Positions 1 through 11,369 are shown, numbered from the stretch's first letter. The stretch: DNA of 64,000 nucleotides from Hevea brasiliensis (GCF_030052815.1 NC_079502.1:35022050-35086049), one strand, 5' to 3'. Made by a program: numbers and translations. Notes: a model not told the origin generated them from the sequence alone.

Positions 1-2
1 TC

Positions 3-230
3 TCCAGAGAAGAAATTGAAATACGGCCGGATTTGACATACGAAGAAGAACCTCTACGGATCTTGGCTCGGGAAGTGAAAGAGTTGAGAAACAAGCAAAT
101 TCCATTGGTGAAAGTGCTTTGGAGGCACCACAACACCGAGGAGGCAACTTGGGAAAGTGAAGAGTCGATGAGGCAACAGTTCCCTCAACTGTTTGCATCA
201 GGTAAATTTCGAGGACGAAATTTAAATTAG
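3..230 (+). CDS. gypsy pol C-terminus (chromodomain-like tail), partial
   Basis: The open frame enters from the left edge and ends at TAG 228-230. It encodes the end of the polyprotein after integrase. It contains the block LRNKQIPLVKVLW, then EEATWE, then QQFPQLF, matching the chromodomain-like tail of plant chromoviruses, which is thought to guide integration to chromatin. The same block occurs in Gy2 (near 21880), Gy3 (near 47600) and Gy4 (near 57570). Here it carries no stop, unlike the other three copies, so Gy1 may be the least decayed gypsy in the window. The true start lies outside the window. Confidence 0.85.
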   Translation, partial: SREEIEIRPDLTYEEEPLRILAREVKELRNKQIPLVKVLWRHHNTEEATWESEESMRQQFPQLFASGKFRGRNLN

Positions 231-241
231 AGGGGAAGAGT
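229..241 (+). other. polypurine tract of Gy1
   Basis: AGAGGGGAAGAGT immediately precedes the LTR start at 242 and overlaps the pol stop codon. It would prime plus-strand DNA synthesis. The same purine run, on the minus strand, borders the Gy4 LTR at 57421-57433. Confidence 0.8.
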
Positions 242-3200
242 TGTAACACCCTCCCGATAACCACTCCGTACATTCTCTTTATTCGGTGACCGGTGTCGGT
301 CCGGACAGCTAGAATGTCCGGAAAAATATTTAAACTAAAGTCAGGAACCATAATTAACTCAAATATTAATAAGAAAAATTTAGTAAAAATTTTAGAAATA
401 AAAGACAACCGAGTTAAATGAGCCGGTGCCCTAGCGATGGGTAACCGGAGGGAAGTTGCGGTTCTCGCAACGAGGAGCCCTAGACTCGGGGGAAAAATTA
501 TAAAATAATTTTTGGGACTTCAGAGAAGGGTAATTGAGGTTCCTATTGCATTAGAATGCCAAGAAAATACCTAGAAAAATTTTTCAATCGGTACAGACGA
601 TTTTGACCCGTTAAGCCAAACGGAGGGCATTTTGGTCATTTCGCCTTCCGAAGTGATTTTTAGCCGACTTGTCCAGTTGAGTAAATAATTAATATAACAT
701 AAAATATGAAGAAACATTGCTAGAAATTAAATTGAAAATGAGTAGTGGAGGAAAGAAAAGAAAATGCAATAAAATGCCCATTTATGACATAATGTGATGT
801 CATTAAGAAAATTTGGACCAATCACAATTTAGCCATCCTTTGACTAACTAAATAAAAGACTAAATGAAGACTAAAACCACCAAAATTTCCAGCAGCCCTC
901 ACCTTCACAAATGCTCACCCGTAGCTCTCAAATCCCATAGCCAAACTTCCATTGATTTTCAACCAAAGCTCACTTTCTCTCTTCTTTTCACCATAAACCC
1001 TAAACCCCTTTCATTAAAAGTTGTCCACTCATCTTGGGGAAGTGTTTGGCAACCTAGAAAGTGAAGGAAAGTGAAGTTTTGAGTGGGGAAAAATCTGCCC
1101 AAACAAGGTTAGTGCATATATGAAGTTTAAAACTCATTAGTTCCATGATCTATGCTTGTAATGAATGAAAAATTGTGAAATAATGAAACAAATCCATGTG
1201 TATCTCTACCAAAGAATTTAGGCAGCCCTATGGGAGATTGAGGTTGATTGTTTGATAAGCTTAGAATGGTTGGAAATCATAGTTAAAGTATTAATATACA
1301 TGGAGACTTAAGTAAGTATGTTAATCAAAGTGTATGAGTAATGAGTTTGGACATTAGGGTTTTGTAGGTGAAATTGTGACTTAGCTTAGGAAATGGTTAG
1401 GGAACTTTTTAATGGTCAATTAGTGACCATTTTAGGTAGGTTGACCCTAATTAGAACTGAAAAATTGGATGGCAAACTCAAGGTGAAATCTGCCTATGGA
1501 CAGCAGCATAGGGACTGAAATTTCAGTCCCTTTGCACAGCCATAACTTGGGCTGTGTAAGTTCAATTGAAGTTTGGCCAATTGGACATGAAACTAGGCTT
1601 ATAATGGCACATTTTTGCTGAAGAAACCATGCCCAAAAGACCAAAGCAAGAGGACCAAAACTTGGCCCCAATTCGGAACCCTGAAACTACCTCTGCAGAA
1701 TTTGACCAAATGAACAGTAACTGTTCATTTGGCCATAACTCACTGTAGATTTGGTCAATTGGTCTAAAATTTTTACTGCAACAAGTTAAGACATAGAAAA
1801 ACAACTTTCATGAAGGAACCTACCCCAAATTATGGCCAGAACCCAGTCAAACAAGTGACTCAAGTCACTGTTCATGTTACTGTAGATATGGTAAATCTGC
1901 AGATTTTGCAATCCGGCCAGCTTGGGTTTTTGAGCCATATCTGGAGCTACAAAACTCCAAATGGAGTGATTCAAAAAAGCAAATTCAACTAGACAAAATA
2001 AGGAACAACTTTTATGTTTTACATTTCTTCAAATTCCAACAGTAACAGTGTCCAATGGAACAGTGAACTTGACTCCCCAAAACTGAAAATTCTGCTGGTT
2101 TTGAGTTTCACTTTGAAATTGCAAAAACACTTAATGCCAACAAGTTTTAAACACCAAATGTGGTATGTTGGGAGTGCCAAAGTTGATGTACACATTTTTA
2201 TGCTAAAAGTCAACATTTTTGTTGACCAATGATGAATAGTGACACCAAAAAAATTGAAATTCACAAATTGACAAATTTAAGAGTTTCAAATGCCCTAGTA
2301 TACCTAACAAGATTGGTTTGGATAGTTTGGCATGCCAATAGGGTTCCGTTAGCAGTACTGCACATGGCAACAATGCCATTCTGTGATTTCATGGCTTTTA
2401 GCCATTCTGACTTTGCATTGAGACTTGGCCTTGTGCCTGATATTATTCTGACTTGTTAGTTGCATTTGCCTGCCGGAGATGCATATGTGACCGATGGTGT
2501 GACGGCGAGGTACTAGGTACCCAGTGCGGTTACCCGTTATCGATCCGATGCGTCTAGTGTAGGTTACTTGGGGCAACCAAATGAATAAAAGTGAACAAAG
2601 TTAATGAATTAATGAATATACCAAAATCAAACAAAGAAAGCATACACTTTGCATACACATTTATTTTCTTGCTATTTTCTTCTATTATATTATTGCACCA
2701 CTAAGCATTATTGCTTAGCGCGTTGCTTTTGCCACGCGTAGGTATTGGAGATCCCGATCGTGAGCCCAGTAGACCACAGACTGGGTGAGTCCATCCGATT
2801 ACGCTCGATTATGCGTGTCACCTCACTACCTGCAGTGCATCGGTAGGGCACTAGGTGTCATTAAGTCATTTTGATATTTTGTAGCAGATTTGTATTTTCT
2901 CATATGTATTTGAACTCATGTAATATATTTTGATGTTTATGTAAATAATGAAAGTTATGACTATGAATGCAAGATTTGAGCATGTATTTATTGCTTGTAT
3001 ATGAGAAATGGATGTTGAGAAATGAAAAGGTTGTTGAAACCTGAAACTGAAAAATTGTTGAAACCTTGATATTGAGTTTTCTGATGATATTGAAGTTGAC
3101 AATGAATGAATTTGTCTATTGGAAGTGTTTTTAACAGGTTCCGAAGAACGGTTTTCTCCATTTTTAGCCGGTACTCCGCCGGATTTTCTTTAAAATTTTC

Positions 3201-3366
3201 GAAACCTTAAATGAATGATACTTTTGATGAATGGTTTAAATAAATTGTATTTCATAAATTATATGCAAAAGCATTGTCTAAATTAATTGAGGAATATTAG
3301 AGTGTGCCGGTACACCAGGTGGCATTACTTACTCGGGTATACTGTACACGGGTAAGGGGTGTCACA
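242..3366 (+). repeat. 3' LTR of Gy1 (family A, 3125 bp)
   Basis: The LTR starts TGTAACACCCTCCCG and ends GGGGTGTCACA. Related copies are at 52919-56012, 56256-57420 (-), 60318-61583 (-) and 61584-64000. A TATA-like AATAAAAGA lies near 850, and a conserved AGGTTAGTGC with a splice-donor look is at 1106-1115. A GCACCACTAAG island near 2695 is followed by a pyrimidine-rich stretch ending in TAG near 2741. Short open frames inside the LTR show no recognisable domain. Confidence 0.9.
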
Positions 3367-3890
3367 GATTTATTCTTGATTTATGGAGGTGGAGACTTGC
3401 AATTGGATGGTTATACTAATTCTGATTTCCAATCAGATATCGATGATAGAAAGTCTACCTCTGGATATGTGTTCATTTGTATTGGAGGTGCAGTCAGTTG
3501 GAAGAGTTCCAAACAGAGCACGACTGCAAATTCCACTACAGAGGCTGAGTATATTGCTTCATCAGATGCTGCAAAGGAAGCTGTTTGGATAAAGAAGTTC
3601 GTGACAGAACTTACAGTAGTTCCTTCCATTGAGTCAACAGTTCCACTACACTGTGACAACAATGGAGCAGTCATACATGCTAAGGAACTAAGGTCTCACC
3701 CAAAATCGAAACACATAGAAAGGCACTACCACATTATCAGATATATAGTTGGGCAAGGCGATATAGCCATGCAGAAAAATAACATCAGCTGAAAAATCCA
3801 GCTGATCCATTCACTAAGCCTATGTCACAGACTCAGTTAGATCGACATCTTGAGAAGATAGGTCTAAGATATTGTAATGAATGGCTCTAG
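3367..3890 (+). pseudogene. copia RNase H and pol C-terminus (Co1)
   Basis: The frame starts abruptly at the Gy1 junction and is open to 3792. It shows RNase H landmarks: DGYTNSDFQSD, RKSTSGYVF, SKQSTT, TEAEYIASSDAAKEAVW and LHCDNNGAV. These match the BARE-1/Angela type of copia pol. After HIIRYIVGQGDIAMQ an extra A in an A-run (about 3776-3780) shifts the frame to an early TGA. The old terminal TAG is still visible at 3888-3890 in the shifted frame. The first 20 or so codons of the open frame that run into it from the left are LTR sequence, not protein. Confidence 0.85.
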
Positions 3891-5252
3891 TGCTAGTGGG
3901 AGATTGTTAGTAGTATGCCCTAGAGCATATCATTTAGTATGCATCTTGTACTTATTTTTATTAATAAAAGGCATTTCCACTTTTCCGTTTACATAATATA
4001 TTTATGTGTAATAGAAAAGGTCCATTGATATTTTGTTAGAAATATTATTCTTAAGTTGTTAAGAATATGAGTGATAATGTTTCTAGCACGAAGTATCATA
4101 AATAGGTTCACAATCGAGGATACTTCATAATAAGGACATGACTTATCCAGAAAGATTGTATTCATGTTTGTTCCCAAGTTATTTATATGAGATATAAATA
4201 AGATGGAATGGTGAGTCTCATGCCATATAACAAACATGATAGGCACTTATAAATGATAAGTAGGCCGAACCAGTGACACTTATGACAAGCACATGGAGTT
4301 TACTCTTGTCAATGTTTTGTCATAAATCATATTAGTGCATATAATCTTTAGACCTGAGATAGCACAGTTATCTTGTATATAGGTAGTTTGAGTTTGATAC
4401 TGCTTTCATACTTGTACTGTGTATGGGTATATGGGCATGTGTTGGCTCCTACTAGTTATATATGGAGGTAGGTGTTGATCAAGATGGAATCTGTTCCTCT
4501 AAGTAAATAGAGATAAAATCCTATGTTCATTTAATTGTTCTTGATGTTTCAAGTTCCTGGCCAGGATAGATAGATGTATTCAGAAAAGAGTTTCTGATGA
4601 GAAAATCTTTTAATCAAGAACTGGAATTAAAAGAGAACATAATATTTATAGCAAATGGAGTTTGACATAAACCATGACTCCAGCTTGAGTTGGGATTTTT
4701 TAACAGAGAGATTCTAGTGCATGGTAACATATGATTATAGGTTCATTTAAGGTAAACCTTATTACTAATTGGGTGGCCATGGCATGCTATGCTAGGTGTT
4801 AACCATGGTCTATGAGGTTCATAAAATGATTTAGAGAAATCATTTATGGTAAGAAAAGTTCTGATGATATTAAGAGTTGATATCATGTCTCATTGCCAAT
4901 TAGTGATGAGCCTAGTAAGTCACACAGATACACAAGTTATCACCTAATTAAATATGATTTAATTAATTAATTAAAGAGTTTAATTGATTAATTAAATAGG
5001 TTTGGTTTGCAATTAGTTTTGCAAAGTCCCTAGCATGACTTGAAACCAAATCTAGATTATTGGATGTATAATATAAGTTAAATTTATATTTAAGGTCTTT
5101 AAATATGAACTTAATTAATGAGAAATTAATTAATAGAGATTAATTAATTAATTTATATTTGATATAAATTAATTAGAAGAAGAAAAATAATTATTTTGGG
5201 TTGAGAACTCAAAATTAAGACATAGGGGCATTTTGGTCATTTTGCAGTGTGA

Positions 5253-5258
5253 CACGTG
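5253..5258 (+). promoter_or_regulatory. G-box / ABRE core in Co1 LTR
   Basis: CACGTG within GACACGTGGC is a perfect ABRE/G-box core, about 190 bp upstream of the TATA-like box. bZIP binding is inferred from the motif only. Confidence 0.4.
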
Positions 5259-5440
5259 GCACCATGAGATGGTGACACATGGCATAACACATAAGCTTGC
5301 CAAATGTTTTTTAATCATGTAAGATGATTAAAATCAAGATTACATATAGGTTTGACACTTGGCACAATGTGATTGGGTCACTTAAACCTAGAGCTAATCA
5401 AAGTGTGACATGTGGCAAGGGTTTAATGTGTTAACCTAGC

Positions 5441-5448
5441 TATTTAAG
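5441..5448 (+). promoter_or_regulatory. TATA-like box in Co1 LTR
   Basis: TATTTAAG lies at LTR position about 1537. The homologous site in older copies is TATATAAG or TATAAAAG, which supports promoter identity. Confidence 0.45.
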
Positions 5449-6010
5449 TGTTGTTATGAGAAAATAAAATACAACCAGCAGCCACACTCCTTGGTCATGC
5501 CATTTTGCAGCCCTCCCTCTATTCTTTTTCATCTCTCATCAATTCAAAGAGATTAGCCATCAATCTCTTGAATTAAGAACACTAGAAATTGTTTCTAGTG
5601 TCCTGTTTACATATCTAATCTCTTAAAAGGCAGAACTTGAATTTCTAATTAATAGAAAAGGCTTTAGAAGCTGTTCAAGGGCTGCCATAGGTGTTCTTGT
5701 TGTGGACAAGCTAGAGGGACAACATCTGGTGTCCTAAAGACGAATCTCAAAGGCGCAGACACGCTGCAGTGCATCAAGAGGTTAGTGTAATCGTTCTTGA
5801 TTTAATATATGGTTCTAAAATTAATCTGATTAATTTTAAAATCTTAAATGGCAAATACATATCCAAAAACATATTAAAAAAGTTTTAATATGTTGTTTAT
5901 CATTGAAATCAAATAGATAAAAATAAATCTTACATGATGCATGTGACCCTAGATGAAAATTTTTGAATTCAATGGTATAAACTTGTGTTTTTCACGCTTT
6001 CGTTCCTTCA

Positions 6011-7361
6011 GTGTCACACTGTGAAATGACCAAAATGCCTCTGTGTCTTAATTTTGAGTTCTTAACCCAAAATAATTATTTTTCTTCTTATAATTAATTT
6101 ATATCAAATATAAATTAATTAATTAATCTCTATTAATTAATTTCTCATTAATTAAATTCATATTTAAACACTTTAAATATAAATTTAATTTACACTACAC
6201 ATCCAATAATCTAGATTTGGTTTCAAGTCATGCTAGGGACTTTGCAATTTAATTGCAAATCAAATCTATTTAATTAATCAATTAAACTCTTTAATTAATT
6301 AATTAAATCATATTTAAATAGGTGATAACTTGTGTATGTGTGTGACTTACTAGGCTCATCACTAATTGGCAATGAGACATGATATCAACTCTTAGTATCA
6401 TCAGAACTCTTTCTTACCATAAATGATTTCTCTAAATTATTTTATGAACCTCATAGACCATGGTTAACACCTAGCATAGCATGCCATGGCCACCCAATTA
6501 GTAATAAGGTTTACCTTAAATGAACCTATAATCATATGTTACCATGCACTAGAATCTCTCTATTACAAAATCCCAACTCAAGCTAGAGTCATGGTTTATG
6601 TCAAACTCCATTTGATATGAATATTATGTTCTCTTTTAATTCCAGCTCTTGATTAAAAGATTTTCTCATCAGAAACTCTTTTCTGAATAAATCTATCTGT
6701 CCTGGCTAGGAACTTGAAACATCAAAAACAATTAAATGAACATAGGATTTTATCTCTATTTACTTAGAGGAACAGATTCCATCTTGATCAACACCTACCT
6801 CCATATATAACTAGTAGGAGCCAACACATGCCCATATACCAATACATAGTACAAGTATGAAAGCAGTATCAAACTCAAACTACCTATATACAAGATAACT
6901 GTGCTTTCTCAGGTCTAAAGATTATATGCACTGATATGATTTATGACAAAACAATGATAAGAGTAAAGTCCATGTGCTTGTCATAAGTGTCACTGGTTCG
7001 GCCTACTTATCATTTATAAGTGCCTATCATGTTTTTCATATGGCATGAGACTTACCATTCCATCTTATTTATATCTCATATAAATAACTTGGTAATAAAC
7101 ATGAATACAATCTTTCTGGATAAGTCATGTCCTTATTATGAAGTATCATCGATTGTGAACCTATTTATGATACTTTGTGCTAGAAATATTGTCACTCATA
7201 TTCTTAACAACTTAAGAATAATATTTCTAACAAAATATCAATGGACCTTTTCTATTACACATAAATATATTATGTAAACGGAAAGGTGGAAATGCCTTTT
7301 ATTAATAAAAATATGTTCAAGATACATACTAAATGATATGCTCTAGGGCATACTACTAACA
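6011..7361 (-). repeat. 3' LTR of Co2, partial (1351 of about 2104 bp)
   Basis: This is the antisense copia LTR from its TGTTAG start (7361) inward. It stops at 6011 inside what would be the ABRE motif (GACAC/GTGGC), where Co1 inserted. An open frame antisense to the LTR (7020-7277) recurs in other copies and is judged non-coding. Confidence 0.9.
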
Positions 7362-7375
7362 ATCTCCCTCTAGCA
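7362..7375 (-). other. polypurine tract of Co2
   Basis: On the minus strand, GAGGGAGATT lies directly before the 3' LTR. Other copies read GTGGGAGATT at the same place. Confidence 0.7.
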
Positions 7376-10300
7376 CTAGAACCATTCATTACAATATCTT
7401 AGACCCATCTTCTCAAGACGTCGGTCTAACTGAGCTTGTGAGAAAGGCTTAGTGAATGGATCAGCTAGTTTTTCAGCTGATGTTATTTTTTCTGCATGGC
7501 TATATCGCCTCGTCCAACTATTTCTCTGATAATGTGGTAGCGCCTTTCTATGTGTTTGGATTTCTAGTGAGACCTTGGTTCTTTAGCCTGTATGACTGCT
7601 CCATTATTGTCACAGTGTAGTGGAACTGCTGACTCAATGGAAGGAACTACTGTAAGTTCTGTCACGAACTTCTTTATCCAAACAGCATCCTTTGCTACAT
7701 CTGATGCAGCAATATACTCATCCTTTATAGTGGAATCTGTAGTCGTGCTTTGTTTGGAACTCTTCCAACTGACTACACCTCTATTACAAATGAACACATA
7801 TCCAGAGGTAGACTTTCTATCATTGATATCTGATTGGAAGTCAGAATCAGTATAACCATCCAATTGCAAGTCTCCACCTCCATATATCAAGAATAAATCC
7901 TTAGTTCTTCTCAAGTACTTAAGGATATTCTTGACAGCTATCCAGTGTTCCAAACCTGGATTGGATTGATACCTGCTAGTCAAACTAACAGCATATGCGA
8001 TATCCGGCCTAGTACACAACATTGCATACATTAAACTTTCAATAGCCAAAGCATATGGAATCCTGGCTATCTTATCTCTTTCTTCAGGTGTCTTTGGAGA
8101 CATCTCTTTAGAAAGGTGGATACCATGTCTCACTGGTAACAATCCTCTCTTGGAGTCAAGCATGTTAAACCTCTTTAACACCTTTTCCAAGTATAGACTT
8201 TGAGATAAACCAATTATTCTTTTCGCTTTATCTCTATAGATGCGAATCCCAAGAATATAGGTTGCCTCCCCTAAGTCTTTCATGGAGAATGTATTTGACA
8301 ACCATACCTTTATAGTCGTCAACATACCTGTGTCATTACCCATCAACAGTATGTCATCCACATATAAGACAAGGAAAGTGATAACACTGTCACTAACCTT
8401 CTTATATACACATGGCTCATCCTCATTTTTGATAAAACCAAAGGATTTAATGGCTTCATCAAAACGGATGTTCCAACTCCTCGAAGCTTGTTTCAACCCA
8501 TAAACGGATCGCTTTAGCTTGCATACCTTGGAACCATCTTGGGATTCAAAACCCCTAGGTTGTTCCATGAAAATGTTTTCTTCAATGTATCCATTGAGAA
8601 AAGCTGTTTTGACATCCATCTGCCAAATCTCATAATCATAGTATGCAGATATTGCTAATAAAATCCTAATTGATTTAAGCATGGCAATAGGCGAGAAAAG
8701 TCTCCTCATAGTTGATTCCTTGCCTTTGGCGAAACCCTTTCGCTACTAGCCTTGCCTTATAGGTCTCTACCTTTCCATCAGAACCAATTTTCTTCTTGAA
8801 AACCCATTTGTTCCCTATAGGTACAATACCTTCAGGTGGGTCAACAAGATCCCAAACTTGATTCTTATACATGGAATCAATCTCGGATTTCATAGCATCA
8901 ATCCATTTTGAAGAGTCTATATCTGATATAGCTTCTTCATAAGTAAGTGGATCATCTCCATGATCTACTTCTTCATGAGTAGACAACTCTTGTTCTTCTT
9001 CATGAAGAAAACCATATCTCACTGGTGGGTGAGATACCTTGGTTCTTCTATGAGGAACAGCTGTAGATATTTCATCAATAGGTATAGGTTGACTAGATGG
9101 ATCTATATCCATTTGATCTGTTGGTTGGTCAGAATTCTCCAATTCTTACTCTATTTGCCTTCCTTTGCCTCCTTCTTGAACAAACTGTTGTTCAAGAAAT
9201 ATGGCATCTCTAGTTATCGCAACCTTTTGTGAAATAGGCAAATAAAAGTAATATCCAAAACTATCTTTTAGATATCCAACAAATTGACCTTTTTCTGATC
9301 TGGTTTCCAATTTATCAGTGTTCAGCTTTTTGATATAAGCTGGACAACCCCAAATCTTAACATGCTTAAGACTTGGTTTTCTTCCATGCCATATCTCATA
9401 AGGTGTGGACGAAACTGATTTTGATGGAATCCTATTCAGAATATACAAAGCTGATTCTAATGCAAATCCCCAAAAGAAGATTGGCATATCAGTATAGCTC
9501 ATCATACTACGTACCATATCCAATAGGGTACGATTTCTCCTTTCAGATACACCATTCAGTTGTGGCGTTCCTGGAGGAGTCAGCTGAGAAACAATGCCAT
9601 GCTCTCTCAAGCATTCATCAAATTCAATACTCAAATATTCACCTCCACGATCTAATCGAAGAGCTTTAATACTCTTTCCTGTTTGATTTTCTACTTCAGA
9701 TTTAAATTCTTTGAACTTTTCAAAAGATTCATGTTTGTATTTCATCAAATACAAATACCCAAACCTTGATTTATCATCAGTAAAGGCAATAAAATAATGA
9801 AAACCCCCTCTAGCCATTTCTTTAAATGGACCACATACATCACTATGTATTAGCTCCAAAATATTTTCAGCTCTTAGCCCTTGTCCAACAAAGGGTGATC
9901 TAGTCATTTTGCCCTGAAGGCAAGATTCACAAGTTGGAGTAGGCTCAGAGCCCAATGAGGATAGAATCCCCATTTTCTCCAGTTTTGCAATCCTATCTTC
10001 TGCAACATGACATAACCTTAAGTGCCAAATATATTTTGAACTTGAGTTGGTTTTCACCATGGCATTGCATTCTTTTAGATCACTTGCATTCAATTTGTGT
10101 TTCTCATTATTATCCAAATAATAAAGGCCATCATTCATATAACCCGAACCAACATATTTATTTCCAAAATAAATATTGCAAACATCATCTGTGAACTGAA
10201 ATTCATAACCATTTCTCGTTAAACTAGATATAGAAATGATGTTCTTAAAAGCATCAGGTACATATAAAATATTATCCAAACACAAAACATGTCCAAACAA

Positions 10301-10504
10301 GTAAAAAGATTTAGATCCTATGGCTAAAACTTCAACAGTTGAGCCATTGCCAATCCGGACTCTAATATCTGAAGAATGCAAGCTGCTACTGTTTGCTAGT
10401 TCCTGCATATCATTAGAAATGTGAGAACTGGCACCAGTATCTAAAACCCAAGCTGTAGATGAACTATGAGTATCATCAGAATCTAAATAACAAGATATGG
10501 ACAT
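7376..10504 (-). pseudogene. copia pol: protease, integrase, RT, RNase H (Co2)
   Basis: Three long open pieces cover the polyprotein. The first (10504-9146) has the aspartic protease site DTGAS at residues 22-26, the integrase zinc region (HLRLCHV...CESC) and integrase core landmarks IHSDVCGPF, FTDDKSRF and NGVSERRN. It stops at a TAA after GGKGRQIE where Co4 has TTA. The second (9142-8675) is the linker and start of RT; it ends where an extra T in a T-run shifts the frame. The third (8709-7564) has DVKTAFLNG, the RT site YVDDILLMG and RNase H (DGYTDSDFQSD, LHCDNNGAV). It stops at a TAG in place of Pro in the HPKSKH block. The usual TEAEY of RNase H reads IKDEY, so a catalytic acidic residue may be lost. 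A final A-run frameshift precedes the old stop at 7376-7378. The order PR-IN-RT-RH is diagnostic of Ty1/copia. Confidence 0.92.
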
Positions 10505-10508
10505 ACCT

Positions 10509-11369
10509 TCAAAAAGGTGTATCCTTCTTGTCCTTCAGAGAAGCAAGATACTTTGGGCAGTTCCTTTTCCAGTGCCCATCCTTTTGGCAGTGGAAACACT
10601 TTCCTTTGCCTCCATCAGCTTTAGTCTTCCTTTTCTGTTTAGCTATTTTCTTGGAAGGACCAGGAATCTGAGGTTTCTTTTTCCTATTGCCCTTATTCTT
10701 GTTGGACTTTCCAGCAGAAGAATATGCAACCAAAGCTACCTCTTTTCCTTTATTGCCCGGCATATTCTTTTGGGCAATAACCAGCATGTTGAGTAAACTA
10801 GCTAAGGTGCATTCCTGTTTAGTCATATGGAAATTTATCACAAAATTCCCAAAAGACTCAGGAAGGGACTGAAGGATCAAATCCGTCTGTAGTTGGAAAT
10901 CCATGTTGAAGTCAAGATGTTCCAACTGCTCAATCAGTCGAATCATCTTGTGGACATGATCCCCAACATTCTGTCCCTCAGACATCCTCATACGGAATAG
11001 CTGTCTAGATATCTCATACCTAGCATTCCTGCTATGCTCACCATACAACTCTTGTAGGTGAAGGAGGATCTCACTTGCACTCTGCATGTTCTCATGTTGC
11101 TTCTATAACTCATTACTCATGGAAGCAAGCATGTAACACTTAGCTCTCAGATCATGCTCCTTCCACTTGTCCAAAGTTTCATGTTCCTCTTGTGTGGCCT
11201 CTGGAGGTAAGGGACCAGGAACATTTGAATCTAGAACATATCCTATATGTTCAAGGTTCAGGACAAGTTTCAAATTTCTTAGCCAATCACACAGATTATG
11301 TCCTGTCAACCTATTGTGATCAAGTATGCTTGCAAGGATATTGGATGGTGGTGGTTGTTTTGTGCTCAT
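10509..11369 (-). pseudogene. copia gag with CCHC zinc knuckle (Co2)
   Basis: Gag starts at ATG 11369 and begins MSTKQPPPSN. It is interrupted at about 11101-11103 by TAG where Co4 has CAG, then stays open to 10509. The body has the UBN2-type retrotransposon gag pattern (HLQELYGEHSRNARYEIS) and one zinc knuckle CFHCQKDGHWKRNC near the end, used for RNA packaging. An extra T in a T-run at about 10515 breaks the fusion to pol; in Co5 the same junction is in frame (KPLEGMSIS). Copia elements normally make one gag-pol frame, so this looks like decay and not a programmed shift. Confidence 0.9.

Larger units (their letters stand above)
1..3366 (+). mobile_element. Gy1: Ty3/gypsy (Tekay/Del-type chromovirus), 3' end only
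   Basis: This is the right end of a sense-strand gypsy element: the last codons of pol, a polypurine tract and a full 3' LTR ending in GGGGTGTCACA at 3366. The next base continues a copia RNase H sequence, so Gy1 is inserted in Co1. The predicted 5-bp target duplication is GATTT (3367-3371); its partner lies left of the window. The pol C-terminus is chromodomain-like and the LTR is about 3.1 kb, both typical of Tekay/Del elements. The lineage call is inference from these traits. Confidence 0.9.
3367..6010 (+). mobile_element. Co1: Ty1/copia, 3' part
   Basis: Co1 has the C-terminal RNase H of pol, a purine-rich tract and a complete 3' LTR ending CCTTCA at 6010. The next base is inside an antisense copia LTR, so Co1 appears to be inserted in the 3' LTR of Co2. 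The predicted target duplication is GTGTC (6011-6015). Its RNase H is in turn interrupted by Gy1. The 5' parts lie left of the window. Confidence 0.88.
3905..6010 (+). repeat. 3' LTR of Co1 (copia family, 2106 bp)
   Basis: The LTR starts TGTTAGTAGTATGCC after the purine tract AGTGGGAGAT and ends TTCCTTCA. It belongs to the young group with the LTRs of Co2 and Co4. It carries a G-box/ABRE GACACGTGGC at 5251-5260 and a TATA-like TATTTAAG at 5441-5448. The leftmost 1.35 kb can pair with the antisense Co2 LTR at 6011-7361. Confidence 0.93.

Noticed and set aside
864..1064. Open frames inside the family A LTRs (also 53542-53727)
   Set aside because: They lie in LTR sequence, are not shared in frame between copies and show no domain.
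4955..5175. TTAATTAA-rich palindromes in copia LTRs as a possible origin or matrix attachment site
   Set aside because: They recur in every LTR copy and reflect AT-rich LTR sequence; nothing here supports a specific function.
6000..6020. Rearrangement or inversion joining two copia elements
   Set aside because: The 6010 junction is exactly an LTR terminus, so simple insertion of Co1 into the Co2 LTR explains it without inversion.
10500..10520. Programmed gag-pol frameshift in Co2
   Set aside because: Co5 has gag and pol in one frame at this junction, so the extra T in Co2 is better read as a mutation.
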